Shown one piece after another: positions 9,842 to 18,066 of a stretch of DNA of 52,108 nt. Made by a program: the position numbers and the translations under genes. The first letter of the stretch is position 1, and every line of letters begins with the position of its first letter. The notes beneath the pieces were generated by a model. It did no database searches, was not told the origin of the DNA, and saw only the letters and a program-made list of their open reading frames with translations. The stretch lies in contig VGYZ01000019.1 of the NCBI GenBank assembly GCA_016872795.1, forward strand, positions 1-52,108. The letters run 5' to 3'. The DNA comes from Planctomycetota bacterium. Lineage in GTDB: Bacteria; Planctomycetota; UBA1135; GCA-002686595.

Positions 9842-10989
9842 TTCAAAGCATGCTGCATGTGCTCGCATTCGCGCTCGCGGCGCTTGCAGGGGGCTTGGCC
9901 CGCGGCGCGCAGTCCCAGCGCAGCCCGCTCGAGGAAGCCCCGATCGTGGTCACGCCGGAGCACGCGCGCGCGGTCGAGCGCGGGCTGGAGTGGCTCGCGC
10001 AGAACCAGATCGGCGAGGGTTCCGAGCGCGGGGCGTGGCTCGCCCTGATCGGCTACAAGCTCAACACGGGTTTCCGCCACACCGCAGCGGACAAGGGCCA
10101 CCTCGGCGTCACCGCGCTCGCGGGCATGGCGTTTCTGGCCGGTGGTCACCTTCCCGGCCGCGGCAAGTACGGCCGCAATGTCGAGGATGCGCTCGAGTTC
10201 GTGCTCAAGTCCGTCCAAGCGGACGGCTATACGACGCACGGCGGCTCGCGCATGTACAGCCACGCCTTCGCGACGCTGTTCCTCGCCGAGGTCTACGGAC
10301 AGACGCATCGTCAGGACATCCGCAGCAAGCTGCAACTGGCGGTCGACTTCATCGTCAACTCGCAGAATCAAGACGGCGGCTGGCGCTACGAGCCGTACGC
10401 GGTCGAGAGCGACATGTCGATCGTCGTGTGTCAGGTGATGGCCCTGCGCGCCGCGCGCAACATCGGCATCCGCGTGCCCAAGAGCACCATCGATCGCGCG
10501 GCCAAGTACGTGGTCGACTCGGCCGTGACCGAGGAGACGCTCCAGCGCAGCTTCGGCATGTTCAACGCGCGCAGCGAGCTCGGCTCGTTCCACTACCAGA
10601 AGAACGACGGCTCGCGTTCTTCGTTCCCGCTGACCGCGGCGGGCGTGACGGCCCTATACGGCGCCGGCGTGTACTCCGATCGCTCGATCGACGACGGCAT
10701 CTCGTATTTGCGCTCGCACCTCGCGCACTTCAACCTCGAGTACGGGCGCAGTGTCGGCGGTCACTATTTCTTCTGGTACGGCCACTACTACGGGGTGCAG
10801 GCGATGTACACGGCGGGCGCGCACGACTGGGAGTCGTACTTCGCGACCGTGCGCGACGAGATCCTGCGCATGCAGCAGGATGACGGCTCGTGGCCCAACG
10901 AAGTCGGGCCGGGCCCGGCGCTCGGCACGGCGGCGGCCGTGTTGATCCTCGAGATCCCCTACCGCTACCTGCCCATCTTCCAGCGCTAG
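9838..10989 (+). CDS. Secreted toroid protein (prenyltransferase/squalene cyclase repeat)
   Basis: The 383-residue product starts at ATG 9838, overlapping the PQQ gene's stop by 4 bases. It has a signal peptide ending near ARGAQ. The remainder is an alpha/alpha-toroid built of repeats with QW-like motifs: SQNQDGGWRYEPY, MQQDDGSWPNEVG and similar. It is far shorter than real squalene-hopene cyclases (about 630 residues) and no DxDD catalytic motif was seen, so enzymatic cyclase activity is unlikely. A binding or scaffolding role is inferred. The C-terminus YRYLPIFQR matches the end of the other toroid protein at 16923-18053 (LLPLFER), which suggests a family duplication within the operon. Confidence 0.85.
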   Translation: MIQSMLHVLAFALAALAGGLARGAQSQRSPLEEAPIVVTPEHARAVERGLEWLAQNQIGEGSERGAWLALIGYKLNTGFRHTAADKGHLGVTALAGMAFLAGGHLPGRGKYGRNVEDALEFVLKSVQADGYTTHGGSRMYSHAFATLFLAEVYGQTHRQDIRSKLQLAVDFIVNSQNQDGGWRYEPYAVESDMSIVVCQVMALRAARNIGIRVPKSTIDRAAKYVVDSAVTEETLQRSFGMFNARSELGSFHYQKNDGSRSSFPLTAAGVTALYGAGVYSDRSIDDGISYLRSHLAHFNLEYGRSVGGHYFFWYGHYYGVQAMYTAGAHDWESYFATVRDEILRMQQDDGSWPNEVGPGPALGTAAAVLILEIPYRYLPIFQR

Positions 10990-10998
10990 GACTCAACC

Positions 10999-13341
10999 GT
11001 GTCACGCCCCTTCGAAACCCGAGCCCTCGCGGCCACGCCCGCGCTCGCTGCGCTCCTCGCGCGAGTGCGACGCCGTCTCGTCGCGCAGGTCTGGCTGCAC
11101 GGAGTGGGCGGAATGCTCGTGGCGGTGAGCGCGTGGCTCGTGTTCGCGTTCTTCGCGGACTGGGCGCTGCATGTGCCGCTCGCGGTGCGCTGGCTCCACC
11201 TCGCCGTTCTCGTCGCCCTGCCCATCGCGCTCTTGTGGCGAGAGGTCCTGCGATATCTGCGACGCGTTCCGGATGCCGCAGGGCTCGCCGTGCTCGTCGA
11301 GCGCGCGCACCCCGATCTGCACGAGCTGCTCGTCACGGCCGTGCAGATGCAGGGACGCGACGCCAAGGATGTCGATCCGACGCTGCGCGCTCGCATCCTG
11401 CGCGATGCGGAGCTGCGCGCGCGCGCGCTCGACATCCGTGGCGTGCTGGTCGAGCGTCCGCAGACGCTGCGTGCGCTCGCGGGCTTCACGGCGCTCGCGC
11501 TGTCGCTGCTCGGCGCGCTGAGCGGTGGCGACACGACGCGCATCTTCCTGCAACGCCTCATCGGTAGAGATGTGCCGTGGCCCCAGCGCACCACGCTGGA
11601 GCTGATCGTGGCCGACCCCGCGCGGCCCGGGGAGTTCCTGCGCAGCGAGGACGAGCTCGTGGTGCGCGTCGCGCGCGGCATGGACCTGCCCGTCGCGATC
11701 CATGCCAAGGGTGAGCTGCCTCTCGAGGTCGTGCTGCACTTCAAGGACGGCGGAGACGCCGTGCTCGCCTCCGCGTCCGATGGCGAGTTCCGCACGCTGC
11801 TGCGCTCGCTGCAAGAGCCGCTCGAGCTCCACGCCACGGGCGGCGACGACGAGGACCAGCTGCCGCGCCTGCGGGTGCTGGTGCTGGACCCGCCCGACAT
11901 CGCCTCCCTCGCGATCGAGATCGTCCCGCCGTCGTATGTGAGCGCGCCCGCCCGCATCGAGTTCGACCGCGATGTCCAGGTACTCGCCGGATCGCGCCTG
12001 CTGGTGCGCGTGATCCCAACGCCCGCGGAAGCGACCGGATCCGTGCGCCTCCTGCCGGCGGACACGCTCGTGACGCTCGAGCCGCGGCCCTTCCCCCAGC
12101 AGGACGCCGAGGCGCAGGCGCGCACGGGACTGGGCTTCGAGCTCATGGCGGAAGAGTCGCTGCGCTACCGCTTCGAGCTGCGCGACTCGACGGGACTCGT
12201 CGATCCGGAGCCGGGCCTGTTCGCCGTGGATGTGATCGAGGACGAGCGTCCGGAAGTCGAGATCGTGTCACCGGCGCGGCTCGAAGTGGAGACGCTCGCG
12301 CAGGGCACGCTGCGCATCGGAGCGCGTGCGATCGACGATCTGGGCATCACCTCCATCGCCTGGCGCTCGAGGTCGATCGGGCAGGAAGAAGAACGCAACG
12401 GCGGCTGGATCGAGCTTCCGCTGCGCGACGCTTTGCTCCCGCTGCGCGGCGACGAGGCCGCGCGCGGAGTCGCCGTCACCGGCAGCGCGCGACTCGAGCT
12501 GGCCACTCTGGCTGCGCCCACGGCCAAGCTCGCCGTCGGCGACCTGTTCGAGCTCGAGTTGCGAGCGCTCGACACGCGACCGGCCGTGGATGGAACGAGC
12601 GACCCGCGCGGGACCGGCACGAGCGCTTTGGTGCGGCTGCGCATCGTCAGCGAAGAAGAGTTCCTGCGGCGCCTGCAAGACCGACTGTCGCGCGCGCGCG
12701 GCGATGTGGCCACGCTCGACGACCTGCTGCGTACGCAGACGCTGCGCACCCGCGACCTGCTCGCGGCCCTCGAGATTAGCGGAGAGCTGCCGGGGAGCGC
12801 CGAGCTCTTCGCCGCACTCGCCGGCGAGCGCCGCGTGCTCGGCGATGGCGATGCACTCGTACGGGAGTTCGCCGGAACGCTGGAGAGCGTGCTGTACGCG
12901 CGCATCGACGACAAGGCGCTCGGGCTGCTCGAGCTGCTCGACTCGGAGCTGGCTCAGGTCGCGAGCAAGAGCTTTCCGCTGCAGAGCTGGAGGCGCTTCG
13001 CCGAGGCCGTGCGCACACAAGGCAGTCCGCCGGCAGGCATCGCTTCCCAGCTCTTCGGCTTGTTCGATCTCGCGCTGCGCGCAAGCGCCGACGAGCTCGC
13101 GGAAGCCTCGGCCGCGCTCGAGCGTGCCAGTCGCCGCACCGACCTCGCGCAGGTGCACGACGAGCTCGCGCTCGCCAGCGCGCGCGAGGCCAAGGCAGCG
13201 GAGCATCTGGGCGCGTTGCTCGATCGACTGGCCGAGTGGGACAATTTCCAGTCCATCCTGACGCTGACGCGCGACATCCTCGGGCGCCAGAAGTCCATCC
13301 GCGACAAGACCGCGGAAATGACGGGGAATCGCAGCAAATGA
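10999..13341 (+). CDS. DUF4175-like membrane protein
   Basis: The 780-residue product starts at GTG 10999, 9 bases after the upstream stop. The N-terminus has two adjacent hydrophobic helices (about 35-80) and a third at about 155-175. The patterns in between, such as AVLVERAHPDLHELLVTAVQ, are those of the DUF4175-type proteins found in Bat/MoxR neighbourhoods. Residues 185-560 are beta-rich and probably extracytoplasmic; the last 200 residues are charged and helical. In proteobacterial DUF4175 proteins a Gln-rich coiled-coil tail is part of the same chain, while here the next two genes seem to provide it separately (inference). The stop overlaps the next start (ATGA at 13338-13341). The family call rests on recognition of the pattern and is moderately secure. 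Confidence 0.65.
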   Translation: MSRPFETRALAATPALAALLARVRRRLVAQVWLHGVGGMLVAVSAWLVFAFFADWALHVPLAVRWLHLAVLVALPIALLWREVLRYLRRVPDAAGLAVLVERAHPDLHELLVTAVQMQGRDAKDVDPTLRARILRDAELRARALDIRGVLVERPQTLRALAGFTALALSLLGALSGGDTTRIFLQRLIGRDVPWPQRTTLELIVADPARPGEFLRSEDELVVRVARGMDLPVAIHAKGELPLEVVLHFKDGGDAVLASASDGEFRTLLRSLQEPLELHATGGDDEDQLPRLRVLVLDPPDIASLAIEIVPPSYVSAPARIEFDRDVQVLAGSRLLVRVIPTPAEATGSVRLLPADTLVTLEPRPFPQQDAEAQARTGLGFELMAEESLRYRFELRDSTGLVDPEPGLFAVDVIEDERPEVEIVSPARLEVETLAQGTLRIGARAIDDLGITSIAWRSRSIGQEEERNGGWIELPLRDALLPLRGDEAARGVAVTGSARLELATLAAPTAKLAVGDLFELELRALDTRPAVDGTSDPRGTGTSALVRLRIVSEEEFLRRLQDRLSRARGDVATLDDLLRTQTLRTRDLLAALEISGELPGSAELFAALAGERRVLGDGDALVREFAGTLESVLYARIDDKALGLLELLDSELAQVASKSFPLQSWRRFAEAVRTQGSPPAGIASQLFGLFDLALRASADELAEASAALERASRRTDLAQVHDELALASAREAKAAEHLGALLDRLAEWDNFQSILTLTRDILGRQKSIRDKTAEMTGNRSK

Positions 13342-16169
13342 AGCTCTCCACGCCTGCCCCGCGCGCCGCGGCGCTGCTCGCCGCGCTGTGCCTCTTCGCA
13401 CCGAGTTCGCCGGCAGCGCAAGAACGCGACACGAGCGCGATCCTCGAAGAGCAGGAGCTCCTGCGCCGCCAGTTGCAGCGCCTCAAGCGCACCATGGAGG
13501 CGCTGGTGCCTCGACTCGAGAAGGAGGGGCGTCCGCGCGCACTGGAGCTCCTCAAGGACGGGCTGCGCATGCTCGACCAGCGCAGCGACGGCTCGGGGCA
13601 GCTGACGCTCGAGGAGCTGATGGACCGCGCGCGACAGGATGTGCAGTCGGGACAGGTCGCGACCTCGATCCAGCGTCAGGAGCAGATCATCGCGAATCTG
13701 GAGCGGCTGCTGTCCGTGCTGCTCGACCGCCAGAATGTCGAGCATCTCGAGCGCTCACTCGAGGAGCTCGCGCAAGTGAAGCAGGACCTCGCCGAGCTCA
13801 CGAGTCAGGAACGCGCGCTGCGTGAGAGGACCGAGCAGCTGCGCGAGGAGAGCCGCAACGAGACGCAGCGCAAACTGGAGGACGAACTAGCGCGCATCGT
13901 CGAGGAGCAGCGCCGCCTGCTCGAACGCAACGAACGCGCGGGACGCGAGAGCGGCGCGCTCGCGCTAGAGCAGATCGCGAAGGAGCTCGAGCGCCTGCTC
14001 CAGCAGCAGGCGATCGACCGCGCCGTGCTCGAGTCGTGGCAGCCCGGCTCTTCCCAGCGCCTCGAACAGGCGGCGCGCGAGCTCGATGCAGCGCGACGGG
14101 ACGCTGCGCGCGCAGCGCGTCTGCAACAGGCCGCCGAGGAGCTGCGCCGCGCCGCGGCGCACTCGCGCGCAAGCGCTGCCGAGCGCAAGGCGAGCGAGAC
14201 ATCCGCGAAGCTCGAACAGGCCGCGCAGCGCGAGGAGCGCCAGCAGCGAGCGAGCGGCGACGAGACGGCCGCGCGCACGGCCGGGGCCCTGCGCAAGACA
14301 TCCGAAGCGCTGCGCGAGGCCGGCGAGGACGCCGACGCCCGCGAGCGCGCGGCGAACGAAGCGCAGGCGCGCGCGGACGAGCTGCAGGCCGAAGCGGCCC
14401 GCCAGATGCAGGCGGCGCAGGCCGCGCGCGAAGCGGCGCAGAAGGCGCTCGCCGAGAATGGCGCCTCCGAGACGGCGCAGGTACCCCTCGAGCAATCCGC
14501 GCGCAGCGAGCTCGAGCGCGCGCTCGAGGCCGGCAAGGCCGCCGCGAACGAGCAGCAGAGCGAAGCCGCTGCCCGCGCCGCAGAGCAGGCCAATAAGGCC
14601 ACGGAGCGCGCCGCTGCAGAGCTGCAGCGTGCCGCCGAGGACCAGCGCAAGCTCGGTCCCGCCTTGTCGTCCTCGCAGAACGACTCCGCGCAGAAGGCCG
14701 AGCGACTCGCGCGGGGTCTCGAGTCGCTGCCCGCACCCAAGCCCGAAGGCGAGCAGGGCGCGCGCGAGGCGCTCGAGCAGGCGGCGCAGGCGATGCGCGA
14801 GGCATCGAGCGCGGCGCGCGGTCAAACTCCCGAGCAGGCGGCCCAGAGCGCCGCGCGCGCGGAGCAGGCGCTCGAGCAGGCCAAGCTGGCCCTCGAGGGT
14901 GCGCGCGAGGCGCGCAACGAGGCGGTCGGGTCCAACGCTCAGGCGGCGCGCGACGAGCTCGCTCGCCAGCAGTCCGAGCTGTCGGCAGCCACGGAACAGG
15001 CCGCGAGAGAGGCGCCGGCGGGCTCGATGTCGCAGGAGGCGAGCTCACAGGTCGCGAGCGAGATGCAACAGGCGCGCGAGGCCATGCAGCGCGCCGCGGA
15101 GCAGATGCAGCAGGGACGCAGCGCTTCCGCAGCGGGGTCGCAGCGCGAGGCGCTCGAGTCGCTCGAGCGCGCGCAGGACGCCTCCGAGCAGGGCGTCCGG
15201 CCGCAGACCGAGGAACAGCGTCAGCAGGCCGAGCAGCAGGCGCAGCAGCAGGAGGAGATCCGTCGCCAACTGCTCGAGCTCGCCAAGCGCAACCAAGAGC
15301 GTCGCAACGCGAAGCCAACACCGAGCCTCGAGCAGGCGGCCGGGAAGGCGCAGCAAGCCGAGGAGTCGCTCGAGCAGGGCGAGCTCGACCGCGCCGAGCA
15401 AGCCGAGGAGCAGGTCGAGCGCGAGATGGAAGAAGCGCGGCGCGAGCTCGAGCAGGAGGAGCAGCAGTACCAGCGTCTACGGCAGGAAGAGCTCTTGTTC
15501 CGCATCGCAGAGGAGCTGCAGGCGCTGCTGCAGACCGAGAGCGACGCGCTCGCGCAGGTGCGCGAGATCGATGCCGCGCGCTCTGGCAGCGAGCGGCTTT
15601 CGCGCGCGGATCGCCTGCGACTGCGGCGCCTCGGCGCCGATGTCGCTCAGGCGGCCACACGCACCGAGGAAGTCGCGACCGCCATCGCGCAGGAGCACTC
15701 GCTCATCTTCGCGCATGTGCTGCGCGAGGTGCGTCAAGATCTCGACCGCGTCGCGCGCGACCTCGACGAGGAAGGCGGCAACGAGACCGGCGCTCGCACG
15801 CAGAGCCTGCTCGAGGACGCGATCGAGGCGACCCAGTGGGCCCTCGACGCTCTCAAGGAAGAGCAGCAACGCCGCCAGGACGAGCGCAACCAGCAGCAGC
15901 AGCAGCAGCAGGAAGAGAATGGCCAGCAGAAGGACCCGCTGGTGCCCGACGCCGCGGAGCTGAAACTGCTGCGCCAGCTCGAGGTCGACACGCTCTCCGC
16001 GATCGACCGCCTGCTCGTCGTCTACCCCGAGCTCGCGCGCGGCGAGGCCGAGCCAGAGGCGCTCGAGGATGTGCTCCGGCTCGCCGAGCGCCACGAGCGC
16101 ACCACGCGCCTGTTCCAGCAGTTCCGCGCGAAGCTCGGGCTGCCCGCACCCGAGGAGGAGAAGCCGTGA
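13338..16169 (+). CDS. Large secreted Ala/Glu/Gln/Arg-rich coiled-coil protein
   Basis: The 943-residue product starts at ATG 13338, overlapping the upstream stop. A signal peptide ends around SSPAAQ. Almost all of the rest is predicted long coiled coil, with heptad-like runs of Ala, Glu, Gln and Arg (for example LEQAARELDAARRDAARAA) and practically no Gly, Pro or aromatic residues up to residue 700. A polyglutamine stretch of seven Q (CAG repeats at 15891-15911) lies near the C-terminus. The final 80 residues (LKLLRQLEVDTLSAIDRLLVVYPEL) are more ordered and resemble a conserved tail. A rod 100 nm or longer is conceivable if the helix is continuous (inference). The next gene overlaps by 4 bases. 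No enzymatic domain is visible. Confidence 0.8.
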   Translation: MKLSTPAPRAAALLAALCLFAPSSPAAQERDTSAILEEQELLRRQLQRLKRTMEALVPRLEKEGRPRALELLKDGLRMLDQRSDGSGQLTLEELMDRARQDVQSGQVATSIQRQEQIIANLERLLSVLLDRQNVEHLERSLEELAQVKQDLAELTSQERALRERTEQLREESRNETQRKLEDELARIVEEQRRLLERNERAGRESGALALEQIAKELERLLQQQAIDRAVLESWQPGSSQRLEQAARELDAARRDAARAARLQQAAEELRRAAAHSRASAAERKASETSAKLEQAAQREERQQRASGDETAARTAGALRKTSEALREAGEDADARERAANEAQARADELQAEAARQMQAAQAAREAAQKALAENGASETAQVPLEQSARSELERALEAGKAAANEQQSEAAARAAEQANKATERAAAELQRAAEDQRKLGPALSSSQNDSAQKAERLARGLESLPAPKPEGEQGAREALEQAAQAMREASSAARGQTPEQAAQSAARAEQALEQAKLALEGAREARNEAVGSNAQAARDELARQQSELSAATEQAAREAPAGSMSQEASSQVASEMQQAREAMQRAAEQMQQGRSASAAGSQREALESLERAQDASEQGVRPQTEEQRQQAEQQAQQQEEIRRQLLELAKRNQERRNAKPTPSLEQAAGKAQQAEESLEQGELDRAEQAEEQVEREMEEARRELEQEEQQYQRLRQEELLFRIAEELQALLQTESDALAQVREIDAARSGSERLSRADRLRLRRLGADVAQAATRTEEVATAIAQEHSLIFAHVLREVRQDLDRVARDLDEEGGNETGARTQSLLEDAIEATQWALDALKEEQQRRQDERNQQQQQQQEENGQQKDPLVPDAAELKLLRQLEVDTLSAIDRLLVVYPELARGEAEPEALEDVLRLAERHERTTRLFQQFRAKLGLPAPEEEKP

Positions 16170-16918
16170 AGCACTGCATCCCGTTCATGCTGGCCTTGTC
16201 AGTCTGGCTCGCGCCCGCCGCGCGCGCACAGGAAGAGAGCCCGCTGCTCCCGCCGCAGCTCCGCGCGGATCCGCGCGAGCGCATGAAGGAGCTCTTCGTG
16301 CAGATCGAGCGCCGCCTCGGCGAGATCGACCAGCTGCTCTACCGCGCCGGCTCGGGCGAGGTCCCGCTCGAGTCCCAGCGCGAGAGCGGCATCGGCGAGC
16401 TGCTGCAGCAATCGCGTTCCAGCGGGCAACGCGTGCTCGACGACATCGACGAGATGCTCAAGCTCGCCCAGCAAATGGGCGGATCGGAGAAGTCCTCGGG
16501 CTCGGGCAAGGCCGGCCAACAACAGAGCCAGCAAGGGCAGTCCCCTCAGCAGGGCGCACAGCGACCGCAAGCGCAGGAGCGCACGCCTGAAGCTCCCGGA
16601 CAGCAGCCGCAGCCCGAGCAGCAAGGGCAGCCGCAGCCGGGCAACGAGCGGGAGCAGGGGGCGGCAGAGCCCCAGCCCGGCGAGTCGAGGCCCGAGGGCG
16701 ACAGCGCATCGAAGGACCCCGCTCGCAACGCCGCGGGCGATGCGCCGAGCACCTCGCCGAAGGGTCAAGCCGACGGCGCGCGCTCGAACGAGCAATGGGG
16801 TGACTTGCCGCCGACGGTGCGCGACCTCTTCCGAACCGAAGGCGGGAGCGACCTGCCGCCGCAGTACCGCGACTGGATCGACGCCTACTACCGCCGCCTG
16901 AATCAGGAGCGACGCTAG
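16166..16918 (+). CDS. Small secreted Gln/Pro-rich protein with conserved C-terminal helix
   Basis: The 250-residue product starts at GTG 16166, overlapping the coiled-coil gene by 4 bases. A signal peptide (MKHCIPFMLALSVWLAP...) ends at ARAQ. Residues 30-110 are helical (MKELFVQIERRLGEIDQLLYR). Residues 110-215 are disordered and rich in Gln, Pro, Gly and Ser. The C-terminus reads WGDLPPTVRDLFR then DLPPQYRDWIDAYYRRL, a tail that recurs in planctomycete operons of this type. It is probably exported and part of the same complex as its neighbours, perhaps linking the coiled-coil rod to other envelope parts (inference). No catalytic motif is visible. Confidence 0.78.
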   Translation: MKHCIPFMLALSVWLAPAARAQEESPLLPPQLRADPRERMKELFVQIERRLGEIDQLLYRAGSGEVPLESQRESGIGELLQQSRSSGQRVLDDIDEMLKLAQQMGGSEKSSGSGKAGQQQSQQGQSPQQGAQRPQAQERTPEAPGQQPQPEQQGQPQPGNEREQGAAEPQPGESRPEGDSASKDPARNAAGDAPSTSPKGQADGARSNEQWGDLPPTVRDLFRTEGGSDLPPQYRDWIDAYYRRLNQERR

Positions 16919-16922
16919 CTCG

Positions 16923-18053
16923 ATGTTCTCGCACGCTGTGCTGCTCGGACTCGCCGCGTTCGCGCCTGCGTCCGCGCCGATCGAGCGTGCACGCGATGTG
17001 CAGGGGCCCGCGCCCGTCGTGCCGCGCGAGCGCCCGCAGGACCCGCTACCGCAGCCGGCGACGCCGAAGAACGACGAGGCCCGCCGCGCCTTCCTGCGTG
17101 GGCTCGACTACCTCGCGGCGCAGCAGGCGTCGCACCAAGACGGCTCATTCCCGCGCGCCGGCGGCGCGCAGCACGCGCCCGTAGCTCTCGCCGCGCTCGG
17201 CGCGCTGGCCTTCATGGCCGAAGGCTCGACGCCCAGCCGCGGTCGCTACGGACGCGAAGTGGCGCTCGCCGTCGACTACCTGCTCGCCCGGGCCGACGCG
17301 CAGACCAGCGGAGCGCCCGGCTACATCGCGGTTTCCGTCGACGACAAGTGGGGCATGCACGCGCACGGGTACGCCGTGCTCGCGCTGTGCAACGCCTTCA
17401 CGCTCTCTCCGGCCGGCGAACGCGGCAAGCGCATCGCGGCGCTGCTCCCGGACTCGATCGGCGTCATCGAGCGCTCGCAGACCTCCGAAGGTGGCTGGTT
17501 CTACTTTCCCACCGCTGGCCTCGAGCACGAGAACTCGGTCACGGTGGTGCAGCTTCAGGCGCTGCGGGCTGCGCGCAACTGCGGCGTGAAGGTGAACGCC
17601 AGCGTGGTCTCCAAGGCCGTGGAATACATCCACCGCTGCCAGTCCGAAGATGGCTCGTTCCGCTACGGGCTCGATCAGGCCTCCAAGTCGTCTCTGGCGC
17701 TCACGGCGGCGGGCCTCGCCACGCTGCAGAACGCGGGTCGCTACGACGGCGCAGAGGTCGAGCGCGCGGTGCGCGCGATGTGGGCGGAGATCATGGAGCG
17801 CGAGCGTGGTGCCGAGCGCGCCGACTCGGGTTTCCCCCACTACGAGCGCCTGTATGTCGCGCTCGCGCTGTGGACGCACTCCGACCGGCGTCTGTTCGAG
17901 CGCTGGTTCGAGTTCGAGCGAGCGCATGTGCAGAAAGAGCAGCGCTCCGACGGCTCGTGGCAAGACGCACAGTTCGGCAACTGCCTCGCCACATCCGTGA
18001 ACTGCCTGTTTCTCTCGATCAACGACGGACTGCTGCCGCTGTTCGAACGCTGA
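16923..18053 (+). CDS. Secreted toroid protein (prenyltransferase/squalene oxidase repeat)
   Basis: The 376-residue product starts at ATG 16923, 4 bases after the upstream stop. A short hydrophobic N-terminus (HAVLLGLAAFAPASA) looks like a signal peptide. Repeats of the toroid type include QASHQDGSFPR, SQTSEGGWFYFP, CQSEDGSFRYG and QRSDGSWQDAQFG. No acidic DxDD motif is seen and the length is that of one toroid. It is homologous by eye to the 383-residue product at 9838-10989, the two bracketing the DUF4175-like/coiled-coil genes. It is the last gene of the plus-strand run; the convergent larE stop is only 13 bases away and no clear terminator hairpin separates them. Confidence 0.84.
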   Translation: MFSHAVLLGLAAFAPASAPIERARDVQGPAPVVPRERPQDPLPQPATPKNDEARRAFLRGLDYLAAQQASHQDGSFPRAGGAQHAPVALAALGALAFMAEGSTPSRGRYGREVALAVDYLLARADAQTSGAPGYIAVSVDDKWGMHAHGYAVLALCNAFTLSPAGERGKRIAALLPDSIGVIERSQTSEGGWFYFPTAGLEHENSVTVVQLQALRAARNCGVKVNASVVSKAVEYIHRCQSEDGSFRYGLDQASKSSLALTAAGLATLQNAGRYDGAEVERAVRAMWAEIMERERGAERADSGFPHYERLYVALALWTHSDRRLFERWFEFERAHVQKEQRSDGSWQDAQFGNCLATSVNCLFLSINDGLLPLFER

Positions 18054-18066
18054 TGCCGATGTGCGC

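Noticed and set aside
15891..15911. CAG repeats as a microsatellite or CRISPR-like repeat
   Set aside because: Only seven units, in frame, encoding part of a Gln-rich coiled-coil protein.
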